DNA of 64,000 nt from Arachidicoccus soli (lineage in GTDB: Bacteria; Bacteroidota; Bacteroidia; Chitinophagales; Chitinophagaceae), in assembly GCF_003600625.1 (NCBI RefSeq), contig NZ_CP032489.1:4030001-4094000 (forward strand), given 5' to 3'. This document shows positions 44,804 through 54,668 of this stretch, in pieces (position 1 is the stretch's first letter; each line of letters begins with the position of its first letter). The notes below the pieces were generated by a model that made no database searches, was not told the DNA's origin, and saw only the letters and a list, made by a program, of their open reading frames with translations. The position numbers and the translations under genes are program-made.

Positions 44804-46018
44804 GTGAGTGCCAAAAAAACTTCATATCAAAAAAATATTCTTGGCGAATTATTTTTAACAGAATCTTCTTCTTGTGCCGAGTTGAGTGAAAGAATTGAAA
44901 AAAGTTTGTCTCTCGTAACGAAGATGGTCAATGAATTAGTCGATGAAGGCTTAGTAATAGAAAAAGGATTGGCTCCTTCAAGTGGTGGCAGGCGGCCTCT
45001 TACCTATTCGCTGAAGCCAGACAGCTTTTATATCGTGGCGGTAGCAATGGATCAATTTGTTTCACGTATTGCTATTTTAGATGCACATAAAAACTTTGTT
45101 GCGGCCGCCAAAGAAATTGAACTATCGCTTGCAAAGAATGATCAGGCTTTAGCAATGTTAACGGAAAATATTTTGTCTGTTTTAGAAACAACAAAAGTTG
45201 ACAGAGATAAAGTTATAGGAATCGGTATTGGTATGCCTGGATTTATTGATCCACATAAAGGCGCCAATTATACATTTTTGGGGGTGGATATTTGCGCTTA
45301 TATAAAAATGAGAACCAATCTTCCGGTTTTTATAGAAAATGATTCTTCTGCAATTGCTTTGGCTGAATATAAGTTTGGCGCAGCTAGAGGGGAGCGTAAT
45401 GCTATGGTAGTAAATATTGGATGGGGCGTTGGCTTGGGTATGATTATCGACAATAAATTATTTAGAGGGGAGGATGGATTTGCAGGAGAGTTTAGTCATA
45501 TACCTCTATTTCAAAATGGCAAGTTGTGCAGCTGCGGAAAAATTGGATGTTTAGAAACAGAGAGCTCACTAAATTATATGTTGGATAGAGCAAGTGCCGA
45601 AATAAAAAATGGAAAACCCTCTTTTTTGAAACCGGCTATATTAGCCTCAAGCAACCATGAACAAAAGTTTCAGCAATTTATTCAGGCGGCCATTATAGGT
45701 GATTCATTGACGGTAGGCATTATCTCAGATGTTGCTTATAATATAGGTAGAGGTATTGCTATTCTAATTCATTTATTGAATCCAAGTAAAATAATATTAA
45801 GTGGTCGTGGGTCAGCAGCGGGACGCATTTGGCTGGCACCGGTTCAACATGCGATTAATGAATTTTGTATTCCCCGCTTGGTAGGCAATACAAAGGTTGT
45901 TGTGTCTACGCTTAATCATGATGCCGAAATTATTGGCGCCGCTTCTTTAGTTATTGAAAATATAAAAGACTGTTCAATTGAAAAAATATTCGTAAAACAT
46001 TCCCTTACCAAACACTAA
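44804..46018 (+). CDS. ROK-family transcriptional regulator, GTG start
   Basis: A 404-residue NagC/XylR-type repressor. Residues about 10-60 form a winged helix-turn-helix (SCAELSERIEKSLSLVTKMVNELVDEGLVIEKG). The sugar-kinase-like ROK domain follows with GIGIGMPGFIDPHKG, FIENDSSAIALAEYKFG and the zinc motif C-x-CG-x2-GC-x-E (CSCGKIGCLETE) near 246. GTG at 44804 is the start; no upstream ATG is in frame. It lies 104 bases before the second susC and probably senses a sugar or sugar derivative to control that pair. Confidence 0.92.
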   Translation: MSAKKTSYQKNILGELFLTESSSCAELSERIEKSLSLVTKMVNELVDEGLVIEKGLAPSSGGRRPLTYSLKPDSFYIVAVAMDQFVSRIAILDAHKNFVAAAKEIELSLAKNDQALAMLTENILSVLETTKVDRDKVIGIGIGMPGFIDPHKGANYTFLGVDICAYIKMRTNLPVFIENDSSAIALAEYKFGAARGERNAMVVNIGWGVGLGMIIDNKLFRGEDGFAGEFSHIPLFQNGKLCSCGKIGCLETESSLNYMLDRASAEIKNGKPSFLKPAILASSNHEQKFQQFIQAAIIGDSLTVGIISDVAYNIGRGIAILIHLLNPSKIILSGRGSAAGRIWLAPVQHAINEFCIPRLVGNTKVVVSTLNHDAEIIGAASLVIENIKDCSIEKIFVKHSLTKH

Positions 46019-46122
46019 ATAAATGGAGAAATATTATCACAAAAAAGCTACATAATAATTACTTAAACATTATCACAAATTTATTCTTAACAAAAATTAT
46101 TTCACTCATAAAAAGAAGGTTT

Positions 46123-49100
46123 ATGAAAAAATCAAATTTGCGCTTCTTTAAGACATTCTTACTGGCTGTTATCGTCTTGTGCATGCAAAATAATTCCTTT
46201 GCGCAAACAGGGTATATCTCTGGTAGCGTCAAAAGCAACACAGGTGATCCTTTAAGTGGCGTAACCATCACAGTAAAAAACTCCAAAGCGCATGATATAA
46301 CCAAAGCAGATGGCTCATTTTCTATTAAAGCCCAGAGGGGTGCTACTTTGGTTTTCACTTACATTGGTTATGAAACCCAAACCCTGGAAGCTAATAGCGA
46401 TATATTAAACGTTGTCTTAATCCCAGCACAGGCGGCTTCTGCAGGAGATGAGGTAATCGTTACAGCTTTAGGTATCAAAAAGAAAAGTAAGTCTTTGGGA
46501 TATGCGGTTCAAGAAGTAAGTGGGCAAACGCTCGCCGATGCCAAAGAGCCTAATCTGGTTAATGATCTTTCTGGCAAAGTAGCCGGTTTGCAAATTATTC
46601 GCTCAGGCAATGGCCCCGGGGCTTCTTCTCAAATTGTTTTAAGAGGCAATAACTCCATAACCGGATTAAGCCAACCATTAATAGTGGTGGATGGTGTGCC
46701 TTACGATAATTTTACGGGAGCTTCTAATAATGATTTCTGGAATCCATCTTTGGATATGGGTAACGGATTAGCGGATATCAGCGCTGAGGATATTGCATCC
46801 CTTACTGTTCTTAAAGGCCCTGCCGCTGCTGCACTTTATGGGTCAAGGGGCGGAAATGGTGTCATAATGATTACAACAAAAACGGGCAGAAAGCAAAATG
46901 GTTTGGGAATAAATGTTTCTTCTTCCATTGGTGTGGAGAGTATTTTTGCCAACCCGGATTTGCAAAATACTTATAGTGCCGGTACTTTGGGCATATATGG
47001 CCCAACAGCAAGTCAAAGTTGGGGCGCAAAAATTGCGGGTCAGACTGTTCAAGATGCGGCAGGAAATAACGTTGTTTTAAAACCTCACAATAATGTAGCT
47101 AATTACTTTGGTAATGGTATTGCTTCCAACCAGAGTATTTCTTTTCAGCAATTAATTAATAATACATCAATTTATACTTCTTATAATAGAATGGATGATA
47201 AGAGTATTATTCCTGGTGCAAAACTGACAAGAAATAATATAACAACAAGAGTTACGACTAAATTTGGAACAGACAATAGATGGTCCTTGGATGCTAAAGT
47301 GCAATACATTAATTCTGCTGCCAACAACAGACCTCAGGGAGGAGCAGCAGTTCAAGGTAATAACACCTTCTTTGCTACCTATCTTTTGCCGCCATCCATT
47401 GATATTACCCAATACAGAAATGCAGTAGACAGTGCTGGCAAGATGAGATGGTACGCTGGGGGCAATGCACAGAACCCTTATTGGGCAGCTAAATACCGGT
47501 TGAACAGCGACGCAAGGGACAGGTTCTTGATGCATGGAATATTGAAATATCAATTTACAAGTTGGTTAAATGCGCAAATCGAAGGAGGTTCGGATATGTA
47601 CACTATAAATACCGAAAATAAAATGTATGCGGGTAGTCCTGCAAGTAAAACAGGTAATTATGGTGTTGGGAAATCTACTTTTCGCGAAACAAATTATAGT
47701 ACTTTGATAACTGCGTCAAAAGATAATGTGTTTGGCAAATTAGGTGGAACCATTTCAGTGGGCGGAAATCTGATGTCTCAATACACATCTAATATAGGAA
47801 CAAGTGTTGGCCTGTTGGTTGTGCCGGATTATTTCTCGGTAAATAATGGAGCAGGTAATCCGACGGTAAGTTCCGGCTATACCAATGAAAGGATTAATTC
47901 AGTTTATGGTACAGCTGAATTGAATTATGATGATTATGTATTTCTGACTGGTACTTTAAGAAATGACTGGTCATCTACTTTAAGCCCTGCAAACAAATCC
48001 TATCGATATCCGTCTGTGAGCTTGTCTTATGTATTTACTGATATGATCAATAAAGTTGGTGGACATTTGCCTTCTTGGATTAGTTACGGTAAGCTGCGTG
48101 CTTCTTATGCAAGCGCTGGTGATGGCCTTCCTCCTTATTCGCTCTACAATACATATATTATTGGAAAGGATCCGAATGGCAATACCACTGCACAGAATGG
48201 AAGTAATACATTGTTTGATCCCAATGTAAAAGCAGAACTAATTAAGTCTTATGAAGCAGGCTTGGAAATGCGTTTCTTGCAAAGCCGTATAGGATTTGAC
48301 TTGTCCGTATATAAAGACAATGCAGTAAACCAGCTTATCAGATTACCAATGAATCCGTTGAGCGGGTATTCTTATAAGATGATTAATGCAGGGAATATTC
48401 AGAATAAAGGGATTGAATTAATTGCAGATGCGAAAATATTGGACAACCCAACCGGATTCAATTGGACAAGTACCGTAAACTGGTCTACCAATGATAATAC
48501 TATTCAATCGCTATATGGAGATGTAAAAACCTATAGCTTAGGGGGCTATGATAATTTAGCAGTCGTTGCGGAAGTGGGCAAAAAATACGGTGAAATATAT
48601 GGTTCTTATTTTGACCGCGTAACAGATAAAACAAGCCCTTACTATAACCAACTGATTTTAACGAATACGGGATTACCACAAACAGCTCCTAATCAGGCGA
48701 CAAAAGATTTGGGCAATCAGCAAGCCAGTTCGCTTTTAGGGTTTACCAATAGTTTTTCCTATAAGAACTTTCATTTGTCCATATTGTTAGATGCGCGTTT
48801 TGGGGGTAAAATATTTTCCGGTACAATGGATGCTTTGGAGCTGAATGGCGTATCGGCACTGACAGTGGTTAACGGAAGCAGGGACTCAATGCTTGTAAAA
48901 GGCGTAATCGATAATGGCTCAGGCTCTTATACACAAAATACACAGAAAGTGTCTCCACAAGATTATTGGAAGCAAATAGGAGCTACTGGTGGTAACTTGG
49001 GTATTAATGAAGCTAATATGTATGATGCGTCCAATATCCGCATCCGCAATATTCAATTAGGCTATAGTTTCTCTCGTAAAATGTTGACTAAAACGCCTTT

Positions 49101-49272
49101 TCAAAAAGCTATGTTATCCGTATCTATGAACAATGTATGGCTAATATCCAGCCATATGCATGGTTTAGATCCCGAAAGCGTTTATGCTACAAGCACGAAT
49201 GCTACCGGATTTGAAAATGGAGCGGCACCTACAACGAGGACATTCTATATCAACTTAAACTTAGGGTTCTAA
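46123..49272 (+). CDS. SusC/RagA-family TonB-dependent outer-membrane transporter
   Basis: A 1049-residue outer-membrane protein with a signal peptide (about residues 1-28, ending SFAQ), a carboxypeptidase-like domain (ISGSVKSNTGDPLSGVTITVKN) and a TonB-box region DEVIVTALGI. The plug carries LVNDLSGKVAGLQI, VLRGNNSITG, PLIVVDGVPY and the classic SLTVLKGPAAAALYGSRGGNGVIMITTK, followed by a long beta barrel. It forms the import channel for an unknown ligand with the following SusD. Unlike the first SusC in the window, its plug motif is canonical. Confidence 0.96.
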   Translation: MKKSNLRFFKTFLLAVIVLCMQNNSFAQTGYISGSVKSNTGDPLSGVTITVKNSKAHDITKADGSFSIKAQRGATLVFTYIGYETQTLEANSDILNVVLIPAQAASAGDEVIVTALGIKKKSKSLGYAVQEVSGQTLADAKEPNLVNDLSGKVAGLQIIRSGNGPGASSQIVLRGNNSITGLSQPLIVVDGVPYDNFTGASNNDFWNPSLDMGNGLADISAEDIASLTVLKGPAAAALYGSRGGNGVIMITTKTGRKQNGLGINVSSSIGVESIFANPDLQNTYSAGTLGIYGPTASQSWGAKIAGQTVQDAAGNNVVLKPHNNVANYFGNGIASNQSISFQQLINNTSIYTSYNRMDDKSIIPGAKLTRNNITTRVTTKFGTDNRWSLDAKVQYINSAANNRPQGGAAVQGNNTFFATYLLPPSIDITQYRNAVDSAGKMRWYAGGNAQNPYWAAKYRLNSDARDRFLMHGILKYQFTSWLNAQIEGGSDMYTINTENKMYAGSPASKTGNYGVGKSTFRETNYSTLITASKDNVFGKLGGTISVGGNLMSQYTSNIGTSVGLLVVPDYFSVNNGAGNPTVSSGYTNERINSVYGTAELNYDDYVFLTGTLRNDWSSTLSPANKSYRYPSVSLSYVFTDMINKVGGHLPSWISYGKLRASYASAGDGLPPYSLYNTYIIGKDPNGNTTAQNGSNTLFDPNVKAELIKSYEAGLEMRFLQSRIGFDLSVYKDNAVNQLIRLPMNPLSGYSYKMINAGNIQNKGIELIADAKILDNPTGFNWTSTVNWSTNDNTIQSLYGDVKTYSLGGYDNLAVVAEVGKKYGEIYGSYFDRVTDKTSPYYNQLILTNTGLPQTAPNQATKDLGNQQASSLLGFTNSFSYKNFHLSILLDARFGGKIFSGTMDALELNGVSALTVVNGSRDSMLVKGVIDNGSGSYTQNTQKVSPQDYWKQIGATGGNLGINEANMYDASNIRIRNIQLGYSFSRKMLTKTPFQKAMLSVSMNNVWLISSHMHGLDPESVYATSTNATGFENGAAPTTRTFYINLNLGF

Positions 49273-49395
49273 TATCTAAATAATATTAATTATGAAATGA
49301 GTCATTGCATACCCAAAGCAATGATTATTTGGCGAAACGGAGTTCAACGCAAGGCAATTCCATCGGACCATTAAAAAATAATAAAAAATAAACAG

Positions 49396-51342
49396 ATGAA
49401 AAAGACATTCATAAAATCAGGCCTGCTTATTACGACAGCTCTCGTAGTTGCCGCAGGCTGCAGTAAATTTGATGCGCTCAATGTAAAACCTGATGCAGCA
49501 AATGCCAGTCAGGTGCAGGTGGAATATTTTATTGATAATTCTATCATTCATAACCAGCAAAACCCATCTACTTCGGAAAGGGCATTTATCTTGTATTGGC
49601 AGGCGGCCGGTCATCAGATTTCAGATGCAGATGGCGAAACGTTCTCCTGGGGTGCTTATTCCGACGAATGGATTGGAGAATATTATGCAGAGATGTCAGA
49701 ATCTTTACAATATATCAATAGCGCTGTAACGGTTGCCAACCAGCAATTGGCAAATGGGACAGCCAAATTATATACCAATAATTTACTTCAGGTAGCGAGA
49801 ATATGGAGGGCTTATTTGATGAGTGAATTGAGCGACTGTTTTGGCCCAATTCCTATTAACGCTTTTCAAGGAGTAAACCCCCAGTTTTCAAGTGTAAAAA
49901 CTGTTTATTATTATATGCTGGATGAGTTAAAGGATGCAACTTCAAAAATAGATGTAAATGTTGACGGCAGCAGTATTAAAAATGAAGACCCGGCTTTTGG
50001 CTATGATTTTGATAAATGGGAAAGATATGGTAACTCTCTGCGCTTGCGTTTAGCAATGCGCCTATCAGAAGTTGACCCGGCAAAAGCAAAAGCAGAGTTT
50101 GAAGATGCAGACAAAGGTAAATTAATGACAGATAATTCGGGTATTTTCCAGATTCAGGAAAAACCGGGATGGGACGATTTATCAGGTGTCTATACGCGTA
50201 GTTGGTATGTATTACCAATCGGCGTTAGTTTAAACAATTTGATGCTTAATTTAGGTGGCGTTAAGTCTTCAGATCTATTGCCCGGGGTGATTACGCAGAA
50301 TTTGACAGCAGCTCAGGCGAATGTGAAGCCCGCAGATTATATTGGTGAACGTTTCCCAAATCAGTTCTCTACGATGACCAATGATCCTTCTGCCGGATAT
50401 TGGTTGGATGGTTTGCCTTATACCATTGATCCACGTGCATATCAAATGTTCTATATCCCAGGTAACTTTAACAGCCCGACTTACCCGGCTGCAGGTGCTG
50501 TTAATCAAACAACTCTTGGCTATTTGAGAGACCTGAACGGGAAGAAGATTGACTCACTTGATGCGACCTATACTTGGAATCCTGTACCTGATGGAGATTT
50601 GGGTACAAAAGGAGGCCCCGCAAATACGAATGATTTGAACAATATATATGTGGCAGCAAATGGTTATGTGCCGAGTCTGGTAAATTCATTTAGGACACAA
50701 ACAGCGAAACGTGTATTCTTTGCTCCCTGGGAAACATATTTCCTTCTTGCTGAAGCTGCTGTAAGAGGATGGTCAACGCCTATCGACGGTAGAACTGCCT
50801 ATAACGACGGTATTTCAAGTAGTTTCCAATATTGGGGAGTTTCTCAATATTTAACTGCTTATTTAGCTTCTACTGATTATAACAGAGCGGGAACTTCTGT
50901 AAGTTGGGACAATACTACTGAACCCGGCAATACACATACTATGAATTATGTAGATGGGATGAGTGGTACACCAGGCACGGTTCCCATAAAATATCCGGTA
51001 AATAATTTATATAAAAATGGAAGCCTGCGTAATGACCTTCTAACAAAAATCATTACTCAAAAATTTATAGCGCAGACACCATGGTTACCTTTAGAAGCTT
51101 GGAGTGATCATAGAAGATTAGGTCTACCGTTTTTTGAAAACGTAGTTGCGGAAAAAAATATCCCGACTCTACCCGATTTAACGGCTTCTACATATATGAC
51201 GGCAAGTATTAAGTTTCTCCCACAAAGAGAACCCTATCCGTCTTCGTTGAAAAACAGCGATGCAGTCGGATACAAACAGGCAGTAGATTCATTAGGTGGT
51301 GATGACGCTGTGCTTACACCGCTTTGGTGGGCGCAACATTAA
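49396..51342 (+). CDS. SusD/RagB-family lipoprotein
   Basis: A 648-residue lipoprotein, longer than the usual 480-600. The leader ends VAAGC (Cys22). The mature part has SKFDALNVKPDAANASQVQVEYF, WRAYLMSELSDCFGPIPI and RVFFAPWETYFLLAEAAVRGW with helical-repeat features of SusD-like proteins, ending QREPYPSSLKNSDAVGYKQAV. It starts 123 bases after susC and ends in a strong terminator, so ROK-susC-susD is a complete transport unit without enzymes. Confidence 0.92.
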   Translation: MKKTFIKSGLLITTALVVAAGCSKFDALNVKPDAANASQVQVEYFIDNSIIHNQQNPSTSERAFILYWQAAGHQISDADGETFSWGAYSDEWIGEYYAEMSESLQYINSAVTVANQQLANGTAKLYTNNLLQVARIWRAYLMSELSDCFGPIPINAFQGVNPQFSSVKTVYYYMLDELKDATSKIDVNVDGSSIKNEDPAFGYDFDKWERYGNSLRLRLAMRLSEVDPAKAKAEFEDADKGKLMTDNSGIFQIQEKPGWDDLSGVYTRSWYVLPIGVSLNNLMLNLGGVKSSDLLPGVITQNLTAAQANVKPADYIGERFPNQFSTMTNDPSAGYWLDGLPYTIDPRAYQMFYIPGNFNSPTYPAAGAVNQTTLGYLRDLNGKKIDSLDATYTWNPVPDGDLGTKGGPANTNDLNNIYVAANGYVPSLVNSFRTQTAKRVFFAPWETYFLLAEAAVRGWSTPIDGRTAYNDGISSSFQYWGVSQYLTAYLASTDYNRAGTSVSWDNTTEPGNTHTMNYVDGMSGTPGTVPIKYPVNNLYKNGSLRNDLLTKIITQKFIAQTPWLPLEAWSDHRRLGLPFFENVVAEKNIPTLPDLTASTYMTASIKFLPQREPYPSSLKNSDAVGYKQAVDSLGGDDAVLTPLWWAQH

Positions 51343-51362
51343 ACAAGTACATTCTCTATATG

Positions 51363-51406
51363 AAATAAAGGCTGCTCAAATAGTTGAGCAGCCTTTATTT
51401 TTTTAA
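51363..51406 (+). terminator. Terminator of the second SusCD unit
   Basis: A perfect 17-bp stem (AAATAAAGGCTGCTCAA with its complement) around a four-base loop, followed by a T run. It lies just past the susD stop. Confidence 0.9.
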
Positions 51407-51439
51407 TTTACCCAAGAGGGTGTGTAACAGTCATGTGGG

Positions 51440-51931
51440 TTAATAACCGTTATAACCGCCTCCATAATATCCATTTTGTCTATAACCCATATTATTATTG
51501 GATTGTGCCGCTTGAGCATCTTTTTGTGCTTTTATTCTTTCGTCTTGCTCTTTTTTTTGCCTTAGCTCAAAAGCCTGTAATCTTTGTAGTTCCTCGGCAT
51601 TTAAAATTGCACCTAGATGCATGTACATATCACCATCGAGCATACCTGTTTGAACTTCTTTATCATCCTTAGAGATAGACTTATCATTACTAATCTTCAT
51701 TTTTTTAAGTAAATAAGAAAGTTCTATTGCAGCAACAGTATCTCTTTTGGATGTAGGTATATTTAAGGAATCTCCAAGTACTTGTTTATATCTGTCTATG
51801 AAGTTCATTTTTTGTGCTTCCGTAGGAGTGAAGTCCTTGGATCCTTTTTTCTTATGTTTTCTTTGTGCAAAAGATATAGTGCTAATGCAAAGAAACAATA
51901 TGGTTACCAATAGGGTAGAGACTCTTTTCAT
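51440..51931 (-). CDS. Small secreted protein with glycine/tyrosine-rich tail
   Basis: A 163-residue protein. ATG 51931 gives a clean signal peptide (about residues 1-22, ending SFAQ) and is preferred to the frame extension upstream. A basic start (RKHKKKGSKDFTP) is followed by helical segments and a charged coiled-coil-like helix (EELQRLQAFELRQKKEQDERIKAQKDAQ), then a tail rich in G, Y and N. It vaguely resembles CpxP/Spy-like periplasmic helical proteins, as does its upstream neighbour. No function is assigned. Confidence 0.65.
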   Translation of the reverse strand: MKRVSTLLVTILFLCISTISFAQRKHKKKGSKDFTPTEAQKMNFIDRYKQVLGDSLNIPTSKRDTVAAIELSYLLKKMKISNDKSISKDDKEVQTGMLDGDMYMHLGAILNAEELQRLQAFELRQKKEQDERIKAQKDAQAAQSNNNMGYRQNGYYGGGYNGY

Positions 51932-51967
51932 TATAAAAAAATTGATTTCAGAAGTAAAAGTAAAAAA

Positions 51968-52010
51968 AGCGTTGTACTTCTTCAAATCAATTTTGAAGAA
52001 GTACAACGCT
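51968..52010 (-). terminator. Long hairpin terminator after the Spy-like gene
   Basis: A perfect 19-bp stem (AGCGTTGTACTTCTTCAAA with its complement) around a five-base loop; on the minus strand it is followed by a run of T. It ends the transcript of the gene at 52050. Confidence 0.85.
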
Positions 52011-52049
52011 AAATCTCTAAATTATAAAAGCAAAAAATTAAAAATCTTC

Positions 52050-52454
52050 TTATTGGCTATCGGGAGATGCTTTTTTGCTTTTCCATTGTGCCATTCTCTC
52101 TTTGCGACTCTTTTCAATTAATGCTTTTTGTTCAGGCGTGTAAATAGCATCCCGATCTTTCATGTTTTCTTTCATTAATGAACGAAAGGCTTCTTTCTTT
52201 TGTTCGTCAGAAAGACTGGCATTGTTTTTAATTGCTTCACGTTTTGTTTTCATTGACTCATTGAGTGCCTTTAATTGGGTTTTCTGATCCGGTGTTAGGT
52301 TCAGTTGTTTCATCAATTGCGAATTCATCCCGTGCATGCCGCCTCTGTGCATACCTTCTTTTTGTGTTGTTTGTGTCGTTGTGTTAGCATCTTGCGCTTT
52401 TGTTAGGGCTGTAAAAAGCAAAAATGCAAAACTCAGTAAAAAAATCTTTTTCAT
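52050..52454 (-). CDS. Spy/CpxP-like periplasmic protein
   Basis: A 134-residue protein with a signal peptide (about residues 1-20, ending TKAQ). A His/Met-rich stretch (GMHRGGMHGMN near 34-44) is followed by LNLTPDQKTQLKALNE, an LTxxQ-type motif, and IYTPEQKALIEKSRKERMAQW, a second TPEQ repeat. LTxxQ proteins of the Spy/CpxP type are envelope-stress chaperones or metal sensors; the His/Met stretch could bind metal. ATG 52454 is chosen because it begins the leader. Confidence 0.75.
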   Translation of the reverse strand: MKKIFLLSFAFLLFTALTKAQDANTTTQTTQKEGMHRGGMHGMNSQLMKQLNLTPDQKTQLKALNESMKTKREAIKNNASLSDEQKKEAFRSLMKENMKDRDAIYTPEQKALIEKSRKERMAQWKSKKASPDSQ

Positions 52455-52667
52455 TGTTACAGTTTTTTTATTTAAAAAATATAAAGTGATATTCCGTTTG
52501 GAAAACGAATATACTTTCGATAGATATCTAAATGGCAAATAAGTTTATTATGCTTGCGTTTTTTCGGTAGAAAGGGTGTTTTAACAGGCAAGAGCATAAA
52601 ACTATAAACAACCTTTGTATAAAATTGATGTTTTCAAAGATCGTTTCGAAATAAGACAGCCGTTTAG

Positions 52668-53807
52668 TTATAGTCGTTGTTTCAGTTTTACCACCATTGC
52701 CTCTTTCCAACTTTTAAAATCACCTGCAATAATGTGCTTTCTTGCGTTTTCAACCAGCCATAAATAGAAAGAAAGGTTTTGCAAACTGGCCAATTGCCCG
52801 CCTAAAAGTTCCCCGCTTATAAATAAATGTCGAAGATAGGCTTTGGAGTAAAAGTTACTTGTTTCACAATCAAACCCCTCATCGATAGAGGAGAAGTCTG
52901 TGGCCCATTTTTTATTTCTTATATTGATAACACCCTGTGTTGTAAACAACATGCCATTGCGTCCATTACGTGTGGGCATCACACAATCAAACATATCTAC
53001 ACCCAAGGCAATCCCTTCAAGAATATTCCAAGGAGTGCCCACCCCCATCAGATAGCGAGGCTTATCTGTTGGCAAATTATCGCAACAGAGTTCTGTAAAC
53101 TCATACATTTTATCTTCGGGCTCACCAACGCTAAGGCCACCAATTGCATTGCCGGCTGCGTCTTTTGAGGCAATATATTGGGCTGATTCTGTTCGTAAAT
53201 CTTTAAAAGTGCTTCCTTGCACTATAGGGAAAAGGTTTTGTGTATAACCATATTTATCTTCAGTCTCGGCCAATTGCTGAATACATCTGTCCAACCAACG
53301 ATGGGTAAGCTGCATGCTTTTTTTTGCATAGATATATTCGCATCCTGCCGGTGGGCATTCATCAAATGCCATAATGATATCCGCACCAATGCTACGCTGC
53401 GTGTCCATCACATTTTCGGGAGAAAATAGATGACGGCTCCCGTCAATATGGGATTGAAAAATAACGCCTTCTTCTTTAATCTTCCTCGTTCCGGCTAAAG
53501 AAAAGACCTGATACCCGCCACTGTCTGTAAGAATAGGTCTGTCCCATCCATTAAAACGATGCAATCCTCCCGCTTGTTCTAAGATTTCGATACCAGGTCT
53601 TAAGTATAAATGGTACGTGTTGCCTAAAATAATTTGCGCTTTTACTATGCTTTTTAATTGTTGTTGGTTTACGGCTTTTACACTTCCTACTGTCCCTACC
53701 GGCATAAATATAGGGGTTAATATTTCCCCGTGGTCAGTGGTTATTTTCCCGGCACGAGCCTTGGTTTGGTTATCGTTTTTTTGAAGATGGAACTGCAGTT
53801 TTGCCAT
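52668..53807 (-). CDS. tgt: Queuine tRNA-ribosyltransferase (tRNA-guanine transglycosylase)
   Basis: A 379-residue TIM-barrel enzyme that swaps guanine 34 for preQ1 in tRNAs with GUN anticodons. The catalytic Asp blocks TDSGGYQVFSL and MGVGTPWNILEGIALGVDMFDCVMPTRNGRNGMLFT are present, as is GADIIMAFDECPP. The zinc site (C-x-C-x2-C) normally found near residue 310 is FDCETSNFYSKAYLRHLF here, with only one of the three Cys. A long hairpin separates it from the upstream zinc-ribbon gene. Confidence 0.95.
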   Translation of the reverse strand: MAKLQFHLQKNDNQTKARAGKITTDHGEILTPIFMPVGTVGSVKAVNQQQLKSIVKAQIILGNTYHLYLRPGIEILEQAGGLHRFNGWDRPILTDSGGYQVFSLAGTRKIKEEGVIFQSHIDGSRHLFSPENVMDTQRSIGADIIMAFDECPPAGCEYIYAKKSMQLTHRWLDRCIQQLAETEDKYGYTQNLFPIVQGSTFKDLRTESAQYIASKDAAGNAIGGLSVGEPEDKMYEFTELCCDNLPTDKPRYLMGVGTPWNILEGIALGVDMFDCVMPTRNGRNGMLFTTQGVINIRNKKWATDFSSIDEGFDCETSNFYSKAYLRHLFISGELLGGQLASLQNLSFYLWLVENARKHIIAGDFKSWKEAMVVKLKQRL

Positions 53808-53843
53808 AGTGTCAATGTAAACTTTTAGCTGCTTATAAAAGAG

Positions 53844-53880
53844 AAAGAGCTACACCATTTTTATGCAGTGTAGCTCTTTT
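53844..53880 (-). terminator. Terminator between the CT398-like gene and tgt
   Basis: AAAGAGCTACAC pairs with GTGTAGCTCTTT around a 12-base loop, with a run of T on one side and A on the other. Confidence 0.75.
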
Positions 53881-53896
53881 AGATAGTAATATTAAA

Positions 53897-54652
53897 TTAT
53901 TTTATTTCGATAGAATCAGATAACTCTTCATCTACTAAAATGCGACCACAGTTTTCACAAACCATGATTTTTTTGCGCTGTTTTATTTCGCTTTGTTTTT
54001 GAGGCGGGATCGCATTATAGCATCCGCCGCAAGCATCTCTTTCTACGTGTACAACGGCTAGGCCATTTCTATAGTTATTGCGAATACGATCGTAGGAGAA
54101 CAATAAACGCTCTTCAATTTCTTTGCGTGCTTTTTCGATTTTGTTTTGGTAGGTGGTCTCTTCTTTTTCTGTTTCTGCGATAATTTTACCCAATTCTTGT
54201 TTTTTGGTAGTAAGAACAGCCTCTTTTCCTTCTATTCTGTGCTTTACTTCTTCAAAAACCTTTACCTTTTCTGCTACTTCTATATTGGCGTCGCGAATAT
54301 GTTTTTCCGCTAACTTACCTTCAAGCTGTTGCATTTCAATTTCTTTATTGATTGCTTCAAACTCGCGGTTGTTTTTTACGTTTTCGCTTTGTTTTTCGTA
54401 TTTCAGCACCAGGGCTTCCGATTCCTTAATGGTTTCTTTCTTTTCATTAATAAAATCAGAAATACCATTGATTTCTTCTTCAATACGGTTTTTGCGGCTA
54501 TTTAAACCAGCCAAATCATCCTCAAGATCACTTACCTCAATTGGAAGCTCTCCTTTTAAGATTTGAATTTGATCAAGCTTGCTATCAAGCTTTTGAAGTT
54601 TTATTAGCCCAACTAATTTTTCCTCTACAGAGAAATCTTTAACTATTGCCAT
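53897..54652 (-). CDS. CT398-like coiled-coil zinc-ribbon protein
   Basis: A 251-residue protein: about 190 residues of long coiled coil (LQKLDSKLDQIQILKGELPIEVSDLEDDL..., rich in E and K heptads), then a C4 zinc ribbon with CGGCYNAIPPQKQSEIKQRKKIMVCENCGRIL. This is the C4-type zinc-ribbon family linked to Chlamydia CT398. Its molecular role is not firmly known. It starts 17 bases after the Nif3 gene, an arrangement that is common across bacteria. Confidence 0.87.
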   Translation of the reverse strand: MAIVKDFSVEEKLVGLIKLQKLDSKLDQIQILKGELPIEVSDLEDDLAGLNSRKNRIEEEINGISDFINEKKETIKESEALVLKYEKQSENVKNNREFEAINKEIEMQQLEGKLAEKHIRDANIEVAEKVKVFEEVKHRIEGKEAVLTTKKQELGKIIAETEKEETTYQNKIEKARKEIEERLLFSYDRIRNNYRNGLAVVHVERDACGGCYNAIPPQKQSEIKQRKKIMVCENCGRILVDEELSDSIEIK

Positions 54653-54668
54653 ATTTTTTGTTGTTCTT

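Noticed and set aside
46059-46358. 99-residue minus-strand frame at the start of the second SusC
   Set aside because: Antisense to the SusC leader and TonB domain; no support.
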